Source of the DNA: an uncultured Allomuricauda sp.
Lineage (GTDB): Bacteria > Bacteroidota > Bacteroidia > Flavobacteriales > Flavobacteriaceae
DNA: 64,000 nt
Assembly (NCBI RefSeq): GCF_947495325.1
Contig: NZ_CANLYK010000003.1
Span: 248,001-312,000, forward strand
Direction: 5' to 3'
Part shown: positions 44,010 through 54,480 of the stretch, piece by piece
Layout of the letters: each line of letters begins with the position of its first letter
How positions within the stretch are numbered: position 1 is the first letter of the stretch
The notes under the pieces: generated by a model
Seen by the model: only the letters and a program-made list of their open reading frames with translations
What the model was told of the DNA's origin: nothing
Databases searched by the model: none
Program-made: the position numbers and the translations under genes

Positions 44010-45145
44010 TGATACCAAACTCCATAAAATATATATTTCGTTATACCACACCGTATACTATCCTACTTTTCATTGGACTTTCTGTATCATGCACAGCACA
44101 AAACGCCATCATTGACAATCTAAAAGAAGCTCCCGTACATGGTGGCCTAGAAATGGAAAGTTACTGGGTTTGGGGTAGTTCGGTAATAAAAGGAGATGAT
44201 GGACAATACCATATGTATGCTTCACGTTGGCCCAAAATGTTACCTTTTCATCCAGGTTGGATGATTGCTTCAGAGATTGTCCATGCAGTTTCTAAGGTAC
44301 CCGAAGGGCCCTATCAATTTAAGGATGTAGCTTTAGGAGCCAGAGGGGCTCAATATTGGGATGGTAGATCGTGCCACAATCCAAAAATCGTAAAATACAA
44401 GGACACTTACATTTTATACTATATGGGGTCTACCCATCCTTTTGAGGAAGTAACCCAAGAAAATATTTCAGAGTTCGATTTAAAAAGTAAATGGTGTATT
44501 GCGGGCCGATGGGGAAAACGTGTTGGAGTGGCTACATCTAAAAGCCCTAACGGACCATGGAAACGATTGAACGCACCAATTTTGGACGTAAAACCCGATT
44601 CATATTATAGCTTTTTAACCTCGAACCCTTCACCTTTGATTAAAAAAGATGGCTCAGTAGTTTTACTTTTCAAAGGCAGAAGTTACAGAGAAAATGGGAA
44701 ACATAGCGATATGAGCATAGGGGTAGCTACAGCAGCTTCGTTTGATGGTGAATACACAGTAGTGGGCGCCAAACCTTTATTTTCTATGGAGCATTTAGGC
44801 GAAGTGGAAGACCCACATTTATGGAGTGACGACGAAGGGTTCCATTTAGTGGCTAAAGACCAACGAGGATTAATAACTGGAGGGAAAGGCGACGGGCTTT
44901 TAGCGCATTCAAAAGATGGCATTCATTGGGAGGTAGATGAAAATCCAAGAGCCTATACCAAAACAGTAAAATGGGATAATGGTAAAACCATAAAGCAAGG
45001 GCAATTGGAACGTCCTTTTGTTTTTGTTGAAAATGGAAAGCCAACACATATCTTTTTTGCCACTATGGATGGTCCTGGAGGATTTGGAAACGGCACAAAA
45101 ACTTGGAATATGGTCATACCTTTAAAGAAAGACAGTAATGATTAA
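44009..45145 (+). CDS. Five-bladed beta-propeller glycosidase-like protein (GH43/GH117-type fold)
   Basis: The 378-aa protein starts at an ATG overlapping the previous stop by one base (TAATGA). A signal/lipo region ends SVSCTAQ near 29. The repeated Asp-rich blade motifs DGQYHMYASRWP, DGSVVLLFKGR and LHSKDGIHWEV-type text, with catalytic-type acids in VEDPHLW and RSCHNPKIV, fit a five-bladed GH43-like propeller. It belongs to a family I recognise only as 'glycoside hydrolase family protein', without a known activity. It lies in the operon core. Confidence 0.65.
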   Translation: MIPNSIKYIFRYTTPYTILLFIGLSVSCTAQNAIIDNLKEAPVHGGLEMESYWVWGSSVIKGDDGQYHMYASRWPKMLPFHPGWMIASEIVHAVSKVPEGPYQFKDVALGARGAQYWDGRSCHNPKIVKYKDTYILYYMGSTHPFEEVTQENISEFDLKSKWCIAGRWGKRVGVATSKSPNGPWKRLNAPILDVKPDSYYSFLTSNPSPLIKKDGSVVLLFKGRSYRENGKHSDMSIGVATAASFDGEYTVVGAKPLFSMEHLGEVEDPHLWSDDEGFHLVAKDQRGLITGGKGDGLLAHSKDGIHWEVDENPRAYTKTVKWDNGKTIKQGQLERPFVFVENGKPTHIFFATMDGPGGFGNGTKTWNMVIPLKKDSND

Positions 45146-47432
45146 ATCCTTTAGCATATATACTTTTTTTATTTCTGCCAGTTTGTTTATAACAGCCAAA
45201 GCACAAGTTGTAGAACAAATCGATTGGTCAAGTTTTATGGCGCAACACGACTTGATTTGGGAAGAAACGCCGCTACAATGGAATGAAGGCGCTTTTACAG
45301 GTAACGGACAAGTTGGTATGATGATATACGCCAATATGGAAGATAACAGATTTGACTTTCACATAGGAAGACAAGATGTCACAGACCATAAAAAAGCACC
45401 TAATAAAAAAAGTTCAATGGGTGTTAAAGGGGCTGATTTATACGATTTTTCTCGATTAGACATTGGTAGAATGGTGCTCCGTCCTGCTGGACAAATTCAA
45501 TCAGTTTCTATGCGTCAGGATTTATGGAATGCAGAGGTAAGAGGAACTGTTTTTACAAGTTTAGGTGAAATTTCATTTAAAGCATTTACGCCATATGATA
45601 GGATGCTTAACATTGTAGAAATTACTTCTACTGAAAGGCAAAATGGAAAAAAAGTGGATTATAAATGGGAGTGGATTCCTGGAAATCCTATTTCGCCAAG
45701 AGTAATAACCAAGTTAACACCAAAACTAAAAGACAGTTATAAAGTCAATCCAAAACCTATTATTAGAGAATTAAGCGGGATTTCCATATGCGAGCAATCT
45801 TTATTAGCGGGTGGAGATTATGCCACTGCTTGGAGTGAAGATTCATTAGGAGGTAAAGCAATTATGTATATAGCTATAGCTAATGAAATTCCTGCTACTG
45901 GAGTTTCAACTAAAGTTGCATTGCAAACAATTAACGATGCTAGGTCTATTTCTAACAAAGAATTGATAACAACCCATAGAAATTGGTGGCATAAATATTA
46001 TAAAAAGTCTTTTATTACAATGCCAGATAAAAGAATGGAATCTTTTTATTGGATTCAAATATATAAAATGGCTACATGCTCCAGAGCTGATGGTCCTGCT
46101 TTAGATTTAATGGGACCCTTTTTTAAAAATACATCATGGCCCGGACTTTGGTGGAATCTTAACGTACAACTTACCTATTGGCCCTTTAATACCAGTAACC
46201 ATTTAGATATTGCTGAAAATTTCATTAAGCTTATTGATAACCATTTTAAATATATGGTTGAACATAAAAGCGGAGAAAATTTAGGTGATTTTGCATGGGC
46301 AACACACAACTATTGGCTCATTTTTAAATATAAAGGAGATGATGAGGCTATTCAAAAAAAATGGGTTCCCAAAGCCATAGAGATTTTAAAAAAGTATGAA
46401 ACTAAAATGATTCGAAATGTCGATGGAAAAATAGAATTAACTCCAATGGGGTCGCCGGAATATCATGGTTTCAAAGCATTTCCAAACACCAATTATAATT
46501 TGGCCATTTTACGTTGGCTGCTAAATGCTCTGATAGAATCTAATGAGAAATTTAATCAACATGCGGAAGATATTGTAAAATGGAAACAAATTCTAGAAGA
46601 CTTGATTGATTACCCAATTGATGAAAACGGTTTAATGATTGGTAGCAATCAGCCTGTCGATATGTCTCATCGGCATTATTCGCATTTATTGGCATTGTAT
46701 CCATTATTTCAGTTAAATCCAGATTCACCTGAAGACCTTGAGTTAGTAGATAAATCTGTAGTACATTGGCATAAAATAGAAGAAGGAAGTAAACTTGTGG
46801 GGTATTCTTATACTGGAGCGGCTTCATTATATGCGGCATTGGGAAGAGGAAATGAAGCGAACGAATTATTGCAAGATTTTTTAGATGGAAATATTGGAAC
46901 AGCGCTTTTACTAGCCAATACCTTCTATATGGAAGGTAATGGTAGAAATCCTGTAATAGAAACGCCTTTAAGCACTGCTGCCTCTATTTTAGAACTTCAA
47001 TTACAAAGTTGGGGCGGTAAAATAAGAGTGTTTCCTGCAATGCCAGAATCTTGGGAAAATGCAGCATTCAAAGATTTAAGGGCCCAAGGTGGATTTTTGG
47101 TAAGTGCAGTTAGAGATAACGGGGAAACCAAATGGGTTTCAATAAAAAGCTTATCAGGTAAGCCATGCACTTTGAAACTTTTGGATTGGGAAAATGCCAT
47201 TCAAATAAGCAAGGGGAAAAAGATTAACATAACAAAGAACAATGAAGGTGAGTTTCGCATCGATTTAAAAAAAGGGGAATCTATTTCAATTTCTTCAGGA
47301 AAAATTAATGAGAAAGTGCAGATCAGCCCTATAAAACACCCTGAAAATTCGTTAAATTATTACGGCGTAAAAAAAGGCATGAACTTAAAAGAAATAATGG
47401 AATATTATGTTCCCCTTTATGGCCTGGACTAA
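45138..47432 (+). CDS. GH95-like alpha-L-fucosidase / alpha-L-galactosidase
   Basis: The 764-aa secreted protein (signal peptide about 1-22, KAQ) shows the GH95 layout: N-terminal beta-domain with LQWNEGAFTGNGQVG (about 46-60), a helical (alpha/alpha)6 core, and HRHYSHLLALYPL (about 510-522), the GH95 signature His-Tyr-Ser-His region. A GFLVSAVRDNG C-terminal beta region follows (RVFPAMPESW near 633-642). GH95 enzymes remove alpha-1,2-fucose or alpha-L-galactose by inversion. It overlaps the previous gene by 8 bases, so translational coupling is likely. Confidence 0.8.
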   Translation: MIKSFSIYTFFISASLFITAKAQVVEQIDWSSFMAQHDLIWEETPLQWNEGAFTGNGQVGMMIYANMEDNRFDFHIGRQDVTDHKKAPNKKSSMGVKGADLYDFSRLDIGRMVLRPAGQIQSVSMRQDLWNAEVRGTVFTSLGEISFKAFTPYDRMLNIVEITSTERQNGKKVDYKWEWIPGNPISPRVITKLTPKLKDSYKVNPKPIIRELSGISICEQSLLAGGDYATAWSEDSLGGKAIMYIAIANEIPATGVSTKVALQTINDARSISNKELITTHRNWWHKYYKKSFITMPDKRMESFYWIQIYKMATCSRADGPALDLMGPFFKNTSWPGLWWNLNVQLTYWPFNTSNHLDIAENFIKLIDNHFKYMVEHKSGENLGDFAWATHNYWLIFKYKGDDEAIQKKWVPKAIEILKKYETKMIRNVDGKIELTPMGSPEYHGFKAFPNTNYNLAILRWLLNALIESNEKFNQHAEDIVKWKQILEDLIDYPIDENGLMIGSNQPVDMSHRHYSHLLALYPLFQLNPDSPEDLELVDKSVVHWHKIEEGSKLVGYSYTGAASLYAALGRGNEANELLQDFLDGNIGTALLLANTFYMEGNGRNPVIETPLSTAASILELQLQSWGGKIRVFPAMPESWENAAFKDLRAQGGFLVSAVRDNGETKWVSIKSLSGKPCTLKLLDWENAIQISKGKKINITKNNEGEFRIDLKKGESISISSGKINEKVQISPIKHPENSLNYYGVKKGMNLKEIMEYYVPLYGLD

Positions 47433-47485
47433 TATTTCAATAAATTTCATGTTGAAAAACCAAAACCAACTAACACCACTATAAA

Positions 47486-48817
47486 ATGAGTAAAAAAATA
47501 ATATTATGGTCCATAACCGCAGCACTTGCGGGCTTTTTATTTGGATTTGATGTAGTCGTCATTTCTGGGGCCGATAAAAAATTACAAGCCCTCTGGGGAT
47601 CTTCAGATTCCTTTCATGGATGGGTGGTAATGGGTGCTGCTCTTTGGGGTACAGTACTTGGAGCCATTTTTGGGGGATTCCCAACAAATAAATATGGACG
47701 TAAAAACACTTTGATTGTCATTGGTGTTTTGTTTGCCATATCTGCAATAGGATCAGCTTTAGCAGATGACCCTTGGGTATTTGCGTTTGCCCGATTCATT
47801 GGTGGTATTGGTGTTGGGGCATCAACTATCGCAGCACCCGCCTACATTTCTGAAATTGCACCTGCAAAAGATAGGGGGCGACTCGTGGCTTTATATCAAT
47901 TCAATATTGTATTCGGAATTTTAATTGCATTTCTTTCCAATTATCTCTTAAGTGGTATTGGCGAAAATGACTGGCGATGGATGGTCGGTGTAGAGGCTAT
48001 ACCAGCAGTTCTCTATATTTTATTTGCGTTGAAAGTGCCCAAAAGCCCCAGATGGCTGTTATCACAATCCAAAACTGATGAGGCAAAAGAGGTAATGGCC
48101 ATTATTAATCCAGATATCCCTGTTGAAGAACAGATTGTTGCTTTCCAAAGTAATTCATCGGAGTCAAATACCTCCGAAACCATTTTTATCAAGAAGTATA
48201 GATTTCCTCTGACATTAGCATTTTTAATAGCCTTTTTTAACCAGTTTTCTGGCATAAATGCCTTTTTATACTATGCCCCACGTATTTTTGAGGAAGCTGG
48301 TTTGGGGGAAAGTACTGCTTTGCTAAGTAGCGTGGGTATTGGAGTTACCAACCTTGTTTTTACGCTATTGGGAGTTTTCCTAATTGACAAATTTGGAAGA
48401 AAAACATTGATGTATATTGGTTCTATTGGGTACATTATATCCTTGAGCTTAGTTTCCGCCGCTTTTTTCCTAGGCTGGACCGGAATGGCAGTTCCCATTT
48501 TCTTATTTCTGTTTATTGCTGCCCATGCTATTGGCCAAGGTGCCGTAATTTGGGTTTTTATATCTGAAATATTTCCAAATCATTTACGGGCTTCAGGTCA
48601 GGCATTTGGTAGCTCAACCCACTGGATTTTGGCCGCCTTAATTCCTTCTTTGATCCCAACCTTGTTCAATCATCCTATGATTGGTGCTGGAGTAGTCTTT
48701 CTAGTTTTCGCGGGAATGATGGTACTTCAATTGTTATTTGTAGCCTTTATGATGCCTGAAACAAAAGGAAAAACATTGGAAGAATTGGAAGGTATAATCT
48801 TAAAGAAGAACACATGA
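47486..48817 (+). CDS. Sugar porter family MFS transporter
   Basis: A 443-aa inner-membrane protein with twelve hydrophobic helices. The sugar porter signatures are present: GFLFGFDVVVISG (about 16-28), RFIGGIGVGAST (about 103-114), DRGRLVALYQ (about 127-136), FLIDKFGRKTLMYIG (about 295-309) and PETKGKTLEELE near the end. It imports a monosaccharide with protons; the exact sugar (fucose, galactose or another) cannot be read. It delivers products of the surrounding hydrolases to the cytoplasm. Confidence 0.92.
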   Translation: MSKKIILWSITAALAGFLFGFDVVVISGADKKLQALWGSSDSFHGWVVMGAALWGTVLGAIFGGFPTNKYGRKNTLIVIGVLFAISAIGSALADDPWVFAFARFIGGIGVGASTIAAPAYISEIAPAKDRGRLVALYQFNIVFGILIAFLSNYLLSGIGENDWRWMVGVEAIPAVLYILFALKVPKSPRWLLSQSKTDEAKEVMAIINPDIPVEEQIVAFQSNSSESNTSETIFIKKYRFPLTLAFLIAFFNQFSGINAFLYYAPRIFEEAGLGESTALLSSVGIGVTNLVFTLLGVFLIDKFGRKTLMYIGSIGYIISLSLVSAAFFLGWTGMAVPIFLFLFIAAHAIGQGAVIWVFISEIFPNHLRASGQAFGSSTHWILAALIPSLIPTLFNHPMIGAGVVFLVFAGMMVLQLLFVAFMMPETKGKTLEELEGIILKKNT

Positions 48818-49635
48818 GAAAAATAGTAAGCTTATTGATTTGTCTAAGTTTTACACTGCAAATTTTCGCATCAAAAGTGGACACCCTTGTTGTTCATAGC
48901 AAGTCGATGAATAAAGAAATAAAGAATGTGGTTATACTACCAGATTCTTATTCAAAAGAAGGGAAAGCTCATTCAGTGGTCTATTTGTTACATGGCGCCG
49001 GAGGTGACTATAAAGCTTGGCTGGGAAAAGCTCCAAACATCAAAGCTTTGGCAGATTTGCACAATGTGATAATTGTTTGTCCAGATGGTGAGGCAAAAAG
49101 CTGGTATTTTGATAGTCCCATTGATGAGACATATAAATATGAGACTTACATCTCAACGGAATTGATTGCAGGTGTGGACAAGAACTACAATACGATTGCA
49201 AGCCATAAAAATAGAGCAATCACAGGCTACAGTATGGGTGGCCATGGCGCTTTGTACTTGGCCTTTAAGCATACAGATGTTTGGGGGGTGGCAGCCAGTA
49301 TGAGTGGTGGAGTAGACATTAGGCCATATGCCTTAAAGTGGGGCATTCCAGATAGATTGGGCAATTATTCAGAATATCCGGAACATTGGGAGAAGAACTC
49401 TGTCATTAACCTTGTACATCTTTTAGGTGACAAAAAACTAAAATTTCTCTTCGATTGTGGTGTGGATGATTTCTTTTATGAAGACAATAAAAGATTGCAT
49501 GAAAAATTAATCGAACGTAAGATTCCCCACGATTATATTGAACGGCCCGGTAGACATGATGGCCCATATTGGAGCAATTCCATTATCTATCAAATGCTGT
49601 TTTTTAAAGAGTTTTTTACCCAGGAAACCAAATAA
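48814..49635 (+). CDS. CE1-like esterase
   Basis: The 273-aa secreted esterase (signal peptide about 1-19, FAS-K) has an alpha/beta-hydrolase fold of the putative-esterase/CE1 type. The catalytic triad is visible: Ser in GYSMGGHGALY (about 143-153), Asp in FDCGVDDFF, and His in ERPGRHDGPYW near 247-257. CE1 members deacylate (feruloyl or acetyl) polysaccharides. Its start overlaps the MFS stop by 4 bases. It would remove ester groups so that glycosidases can act. Confidence 0.88.
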   Translation: MRKIVSLLICLSFTLQIFASKVDTLVVHSKSMNKEIKNVVILPDSYSKEGKAHSVVYLLHGAGGDYKAWLGKAPNIKALADLHNVIIVCPDGEAKSWYFDSPIDETYKYETYISTELIAGVDKNYNTIASHKNRAITGYSMGGHGALYLAFKHTDVWGVAASMSGGVDIRPYALKWGIPDRLGNYSEYPEHWEKNSVINLVHLLGDKKLKFLFDCGVDDFFYEDNKRLHEKLIERKIPHDYIERPGRHDGPYWSNSIIYQMLFFKEFFTQETK

Positions 49636-49636
49636 C

Positions 49637-51619
49637 ATGAATTGTAGAGCAACACTTATTGGAAGTTTACTGATTTCCATGATTTTTTTTAGTTGCAATA
49701 AACTAGAAGTCATTCAGGTAAAATCACCTGATGGAAAGAAAGTATTCACACTTTTCCCCAACAAGGAAAATGGTATTGATTTTTCTGTTCAATACAACAA
49801 CCACGAAGTGTTATTGCCTTCTACATTGGAGCTTGTTTCAAAAGAAATTTCCTTTTCTGGGGATATATCTATCCTAAAGATTGAAAATTCCAGCGTAGAG
49901 AACGTCTGGAACTCCAATTTTAGTGAGCTAAATATAATCCCTGATAATTACAATCAACTAAAAGTTTACTTACAAATAGAAGATGCCAAGCTCAATATTA
50001 TTTGTAGGGCTTATAATGAAGGTATTGCTTTCTCTTATGAAATTCCCGAGCAAAACCATATCACCGAGATTGGCTTGGATGAAAACATTCATTACAACTT
50101 TAACGATAATTACCCGGTTTGGTCCACCCCAAAACGCGAAAAAGGGACTCTAACAGCCCAAGGTGAATATAAAAAAATACCATTAACAGAATTGGAGGAA
50201 GGTTGCGAACGCCCTCTATTAATAGATATGGGAGATAGCCTAAAAGTTGCTTTAGCCGAAGCAAAACTGGTCGATTATGCCCGTTTAAGTTTCAATAAGG
50301 GCACATCTTCCCAATACAGCATTTTATCCACATTGGATGGTAAAATGGGAGAACAAAAACAGGATACCATAAGTGGCGCTATCATTTCTGAAAGAATAAA
50401 AGAAGGCACGAAAGTTCATAAAAAACTACCCTTTCAGTCCCCTTGGCGTGTGGTTATGATGGCAGAAAACGAAGGTAAGTTACTCGAAAACAACTACATT
50501 ATCCAAAACCTAAACGACCCTGTAGCAATTAAAGATGCCTCTTGGGTTACACCTGGAAAGGTACTTAGGGAAACCACATTAACTACGGATGGTGGATTTG
50601 CGGCTATCGATTTTGTGGCTAGCCATAATATGCAATATGTACATTTTGATGCTGGTTGGTACGGAAATGAAATGGACAATTCATCTGATGCAACAACCAT
50701 TACCCTAGATCCAAAACGTTCAAAAGGTCCTTTTGATATTGAGGCTATTTGCAAATATGCCAGCGAAAAAGGGGTAAAAGTAATGTTGTATGTAAACCGT
50801 AGAGCTTTAGAAAAACAATTGGATGAGGTGCTACCACTTTATAAAAAATGGGGAGTAGCAGGCATTAAATATGGTTTTGTACGAGTTGGAGATCAAGACG
50901 CAACGGCCTGGTTGCACGAAGCTGTTAAAAAAACTGCTGAGCATGGTATGATCATAGACGTGCATGACGAGTATAGGCCAACCGGTTTCTCTAGAACCTA
51001 CCCTAATTTTTTGACCCAGGAAGGTATTCGTGGCGATGAAGAAACTGTTCCCAATGCCCATACCTTAATAACCATGTATACAAGAATGTTAGCGGGAGCA
51101 GCAGACAATACTGTATGTTACTACAGCAGCCGTGTAGGTGAAATGGGATCTCATGCTTCACAATTGGCAAAAACGGTTTGTCTTTTCAGTCCCTTACAAT
51201 TTTTGTATTGGTACGATAAGCCTGCAGCTTCTCCCGAAAAATTGGATGGTTTGTGGGGCGACACAAAACACATTGGCAACGAACCAGAATTGGAATTCTT
51301 TGATGCCGTACCCACCACTTGGGATGAAACAAAAGTATTGCATGCCGAAATAGGAGAAATAGGGGTCACAGCACGAAGAAAAGGAGCGCAATGGTTCGTT
51401 GGAGGTATTAATGGTGAAACTGCCCGATCCTTGAAAATTGACTTCTCATTTTTAGATACCAATGAAAGCTATAGTGCAAAACTATATACGGATGATGAAA
51501 CTATTAATACCAGAACCCATGTAAAGATTGAACAACTGAATGTTGATAGTTCATTTATACTGAATTTAGACCTTAAAGCAAATAATGGTTTCGCAATTCA
51601 AATAATCCCCAATAGCTAA
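49637..51619 (+). CDS. GH97 alpha-glycosidase
   Basis: Start is the ATG at 49637, one base after the esterase stop; a longer reading frame from 49538 overlaps the esterase and lacks a signal. The 660-aa protein has a lipobox FFSC (near 20) and an N-terminal beta-super-sandwich, then a TIM barrel with MQYVHFDAGWYG (about 335-346) and VHDEYRPTGFSRTYPNFL (about 441-458). GH97 enzymes are alpha-glucosidases or alpha-galactosidases and differ in mechanism. The segment AGIKYGFVRVGDQ has Gly where retaining members have the nucleophile Asp, so an inverting mechanism is likely. Confidence 0.9.
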   Translation: MNCRATLIGSLLISMIFFSCNKLEVIQVKSPDGKKVFTLFPNKENGIDFSVQYNNHEVLLPSTLELVSKEISFSGDISILKIENSSVENVWNSNFSELNIIPDNYNQLKVYLQIEDAKLNIICRAYNEGIAFSYEIPEQNHITEIGLDENIHYNFNDNYPVWSTPKREKGTLTAQGEYKKIPLTELEEGCERPLLIDMGDSLKVALAEAKLVDYARLSFNKGTSSQYSILSTLDGKMGEQKQDTISGAIISERIKEGTKVHKKLPFQSPWRVVMMAENEGKLLENNYIIQNLNDPVAIKDASWVTPGKVLRETTLTTDGGFAAIDFVASHNMQYVHFDAGWYGNEMDNSSDATTITLDPKRSKGPFDIEAICKYASEKGVKVMLYVNRRALEKQLDEVLPLYKKWGVAGIKYGFVRVGDQDATAWLHEAVKKTAEHGMIIDVHDEYRPTGFSRTYPNFLTQEGIRGDEETVPNAHTLITMYTRMLAGAADNTVCYYSSRVGEMGSHASQLAKTVCLFSPLQFLYWYDKPAASPEKLDGLWGDTKHIGNEPELEFFDAVPTTWDETKVLHAEIGEIGVTARRKGAQWFVGGINGETARSLKIDFSFLDTNESYSAKLYTDDETINTRTHVKIEQLNVDSSFILNLDLKANNGFAIQIIPNS

Positions 51620-51626
51620 ACTGTAG

Positions 51627-54449
51627 ATGAATCCAATAAAAAGGAAAATATCATTAAAAATATTTCTAACTCCATTGTTATCGTTTGTTTTATGCTATCC
51701 AGCTCTAGGCCAGCATGGAGAACATCCTAGGATCTATATCAAGGATCAATCCAGAAGTACTTTTCTAAAATCAATTGAAACCGTCGCGTGGAAAAAAGTC
51801 TTTGTTGAAGAGAAGAAAGAACGATTGGCTAAATACATCGAACTATGGGAAGAAGACCCAGAATGGCTAGTGTCACGTTTACAAATGAATTGGAATACCA
51901 AGCACAATAAAGTATTTCTTAAAGAAGGTGACTTCTCCCATTCTGAAGGAACTGCACCAGTCCCCACTGTCCGTTTTTCTGGTTCTCGTGATTGGGCAAC
52001 AGATTACAAATCTCCCAAATTAGAAGATATAATTCCATATTCGGATAATCCCAAGGGCATATATCTCGAAAGAAAAGACAATCAAAAAAAGGAATGGGTA
52101 GCACCATCAGAAACAGGAAATATTATTGAAAAAATCAATGATAGAATACTAGAATTAGTGGAAGATGCAGCTTTTCTATATTGGGTTACGGGAGAGAAAA
52201 AATATGCTGATTTCGCATCACCTGTATTCTTTACCTATATTGATGGCATGTATCATAGGGAAGCTCCCATTGATATAGAAAATTCTGGCCAACAACGAAT
52301 TTCAGGCTTGGCGACCTTTGAAGTAATTCACGAGCGCATCGTGGTTTCACTAGTAACCAGTTATGATTTTCTACATGACTATTTTAAGTCCAAAAACAAG
52401 AATCTAGATAATACCATTACTGTTTTTCAACGATGGGGCGACCAAATCATAGTCAACGGTATTCCTGATAACAACTGGAATCTTTTCCAAGCTCGCTTCT
52501 TAACCTATATCGCCTTGGTACTTGATGACAACAGTAACTATAAAAATAAAAAGGGAAGGGAATATTTTTTAAAACACACTTTTGACGTTTCCACGGAACG
52601 GCAATTGGCATTAAAGGAATCCCTTTTGGTATATGACGCTGAAAATGGAATCTGGCCCGAATCTGCCTCCTATTCAGTGCATGTGATTACGACGCTATTG
52701 CGCATTATAACACTATTGGACAATGCTACCAACACCAATGAACTTGCTACTTATCCGATTGTGGAAAAAGCCGTATTCGCAGCTTTTCAATACCTCTTCC
52801 CTTCGGGTTATATAGTAGGTTTTGGTGATTCAAAGCATAGTATACTACCCCCTGAAAATTTTGAGCTATTACTGGCCAATTATAGAAAGTACGGTACCAA
52901 CGAAAAAGGGAAAATCATATCAACACTATTGAATGAACTAATTTCCAATGGACAATACACTAGAGAAGCAAACAATTATTTTGAATTGTTTTTTTATGTA
53001 GATGCTTTAGAAAAAGACAGTTTATCCAAACAAGGCGAAACCTTGGAAAAACTAACATCACCAACCTTCTATGCACCAAATGTGAGCCTGTTCAATCAAA
53101 GAATGGGTAGCAATGATAATTCTGTGATGGTATCTACCTTTGGGTCTTTTGGCAACCATGCCCATGCCAATGGGATTGCTATAGAACTGTTCGCCAACAA
53201 CTACGTTTTGGGGCCAGATATGGGCAGGGGGCCAAGCTATTGGCATCCGCATCATAGGGAATATTTTTCTAGATTCCCGGCACACAATACAGTAATTGTG
53301 GATGGAATCTCGGATTATTATGCCATGCGGTCTTACCATCCCTTTAAACTAGATTATAGTTTTCCCAAATCCGAGGAAAATACAATATTTGATAAAGTCA
53401 CCTTTTCTAAAGTTTCCTTCTTAGAGCCTAAAACGATTTCCGACCAACAGCGATTTACAGCTATCGTAAAGTCACCTACCGAAAAACCTTATGTAGTGGA
53501 TGTATTTCGTTCCAAAAGGCAACAAGAAGGTAAGCAAAAACACGAATACTTCTATCATAATCTTGGTCAGTCATTAACGTTTAAAAACAATAAAGGAGAA
53601 GAACTCCTTTTAAGCCCCACAGATCAATTAAGTAGTAAACTGGGCGATGCCAAAGGGTACGACTATTTTAAGGACAAGAAGAGATTAGTCATCTCAGACG
53701 ATGTTCAGGCATTTTTCCGCATCACCGAAAAGGACCAACCTGATAATTTGATGAAGGTTTGGATCAAAGGAGACGAGAAACAGCAAATCTATTCTGTAAA
53801 TGGGCCGCCGTCCAAAGCTATCACAAGTGGTACTGCACCAAAAGAATTGGTAAGTGAGCCCTTGCCGGCGTTTATCATCAAAAGAGAAAAAGCAGCTTGG
53901 GAGAATCCGTTTGCTTTGGTATTCAATCCTTACATTGAAGGAAATGAAAACGCCATTGCCAATGTTACATTTTCCACAATAGATAAATATCCCGCCACAC
54001 AGCTTATAGAAGTAGAACTAAAGGATAAAAAAACGGTGGACCACATTACCTTGAACGCTTCGGTCAGTGATATTGCCGAACGGAAAGATTTTTATCAAAA
54101 AGGGTTGGTTTCCATAATTCGTAAACCCAAAGAAAGTAACAAAATAAGATTCTTGTTCCTTTCAGGAATTGAAAAGTTTGAATATCACGATTGGAGTATC
54201 ATTACATCCGCAGAGGCTGCTACAGTTTCCATAGAACTAACGGAGGAAGGATATCAAATAGAAAATGACAAACCTGTGACCATTGGCATTCCCATTGGAG
54301 AAAACAGAAAAATGGCAGAACTGCAATTGTTTGAAGATGGAAAACTAGTATCAAGCAGAAAGGCTGTTGTTAGTAGGTCCAACCCAAATCAAATGAAAAT
54401 CAAGCTGTCAAAAGCATACAGCAATGCCAAGTTATTGCTAAAAGAATAA
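51627..54449 (+). CDS. Heparinase II/III-type putative polysaccharide lyase (largest)
   Basis: The 940-aa secreted protein (signal peptide about 1-29, LGQ) is 940 aa, long for the fold. Residues about 60-450 form the alpha/alpha-toroid, with DNNWNLFQARFL and ENGIWPESASYSVHV. A beta-sandwich follows with FGNHAHANG (His511, His513) and the HHREYFSRFPAHNTVIVDG region (motif AHNTVIVDG). Heparinase II/III family lyases cleave uronate-containing polymers by beta-elimination. Substrate not known. It is followed 31 bases later by a fucosidase-esterase fusion gene. Confidence 0.82.
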   Translation: MNPIKRKISLKIFLTPLLSFVLCYPALGQHGEHPRIYIKDQSRSTFLKSIETVAWKKVFVEEKKERLAKYIELWEEDPEWLVSRLQMNWNTKHNKVFLKEGDFSHSEGTAPVPTVRFSGSRDWATDYKSPKLEDIIPYSDNPKGIYLERKDNQKKEWVAPSETGNIIEKINDRILELVEDAAFLYWVTGEKKYADFASPVFFTYIDGMYHREAPIDIENSGQQRISGLATFEVIHERIVVSLVTSYDFLHDYFKSKNKNLDNTITVFQRWGDQIIVNGIPDNNWNLFQARFLTYIALVLDDNSNYKNKKGREYFLKHTFDVSTERQLALKESLLVYDAENGIWPESASYSVHVITTLLRIITLLDNATNTNELATYPIVEKAVFAAFQYLFPSGYIVGFGDSKHSILPPENFELLLANYRKYGTNEKGKIISTLLNELISNGQYTREANNYFELFFYVDALEKDSLSKQGETLEKLTSPTFYAPNVSLFNQRMGSNDNSVMVSTFGSFGNHAHANGIAIELFANNYVLGPDMGRGPSYWHPHHREYFSRFPAHNTVIVDGISDYYAMRSYHPFKLDYSFPKSEENTIFDKVTFSKVSFLEPKTISDQQRFTAIVKSPTEKPYVVDVFRSKRQQEGKQKHEYFYHNLGQSLTFKNNKGEELLLSPTDQLSSKLGDAKGYDYFKDKKRLVISDDVQAFFRITEKDQPDNLMKVWIKGDEKQQIYSVNGPPSKAITSGTAPKELVSEPLPAFIIKREKAAWENPFALVFNPYIEGNENAIANVTFSTIDKYPATQLIEVELKDKKTVDHITLNASVSDIAERKDFYQKGLVSIIRKPKESNKIRFLFLSGIEKFEYHDWSIITSAEAATVSIELTEEGYQIENDKPVTIGIPIGENRKMAELQLFEDGKLVSSRKAVVSRSNPNQMKIKLSKAYSNAKLLLKE

Positions 54450-54480
54450 GACAAAACCAAACAAATTAAACACAGCACTG

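Noticed and set aside
49538..49636. Extended start of the GH97 gene
   Set aside because: The extension overlaps the esterase gene and would bury the lipoprotein signal that begins at 49637.
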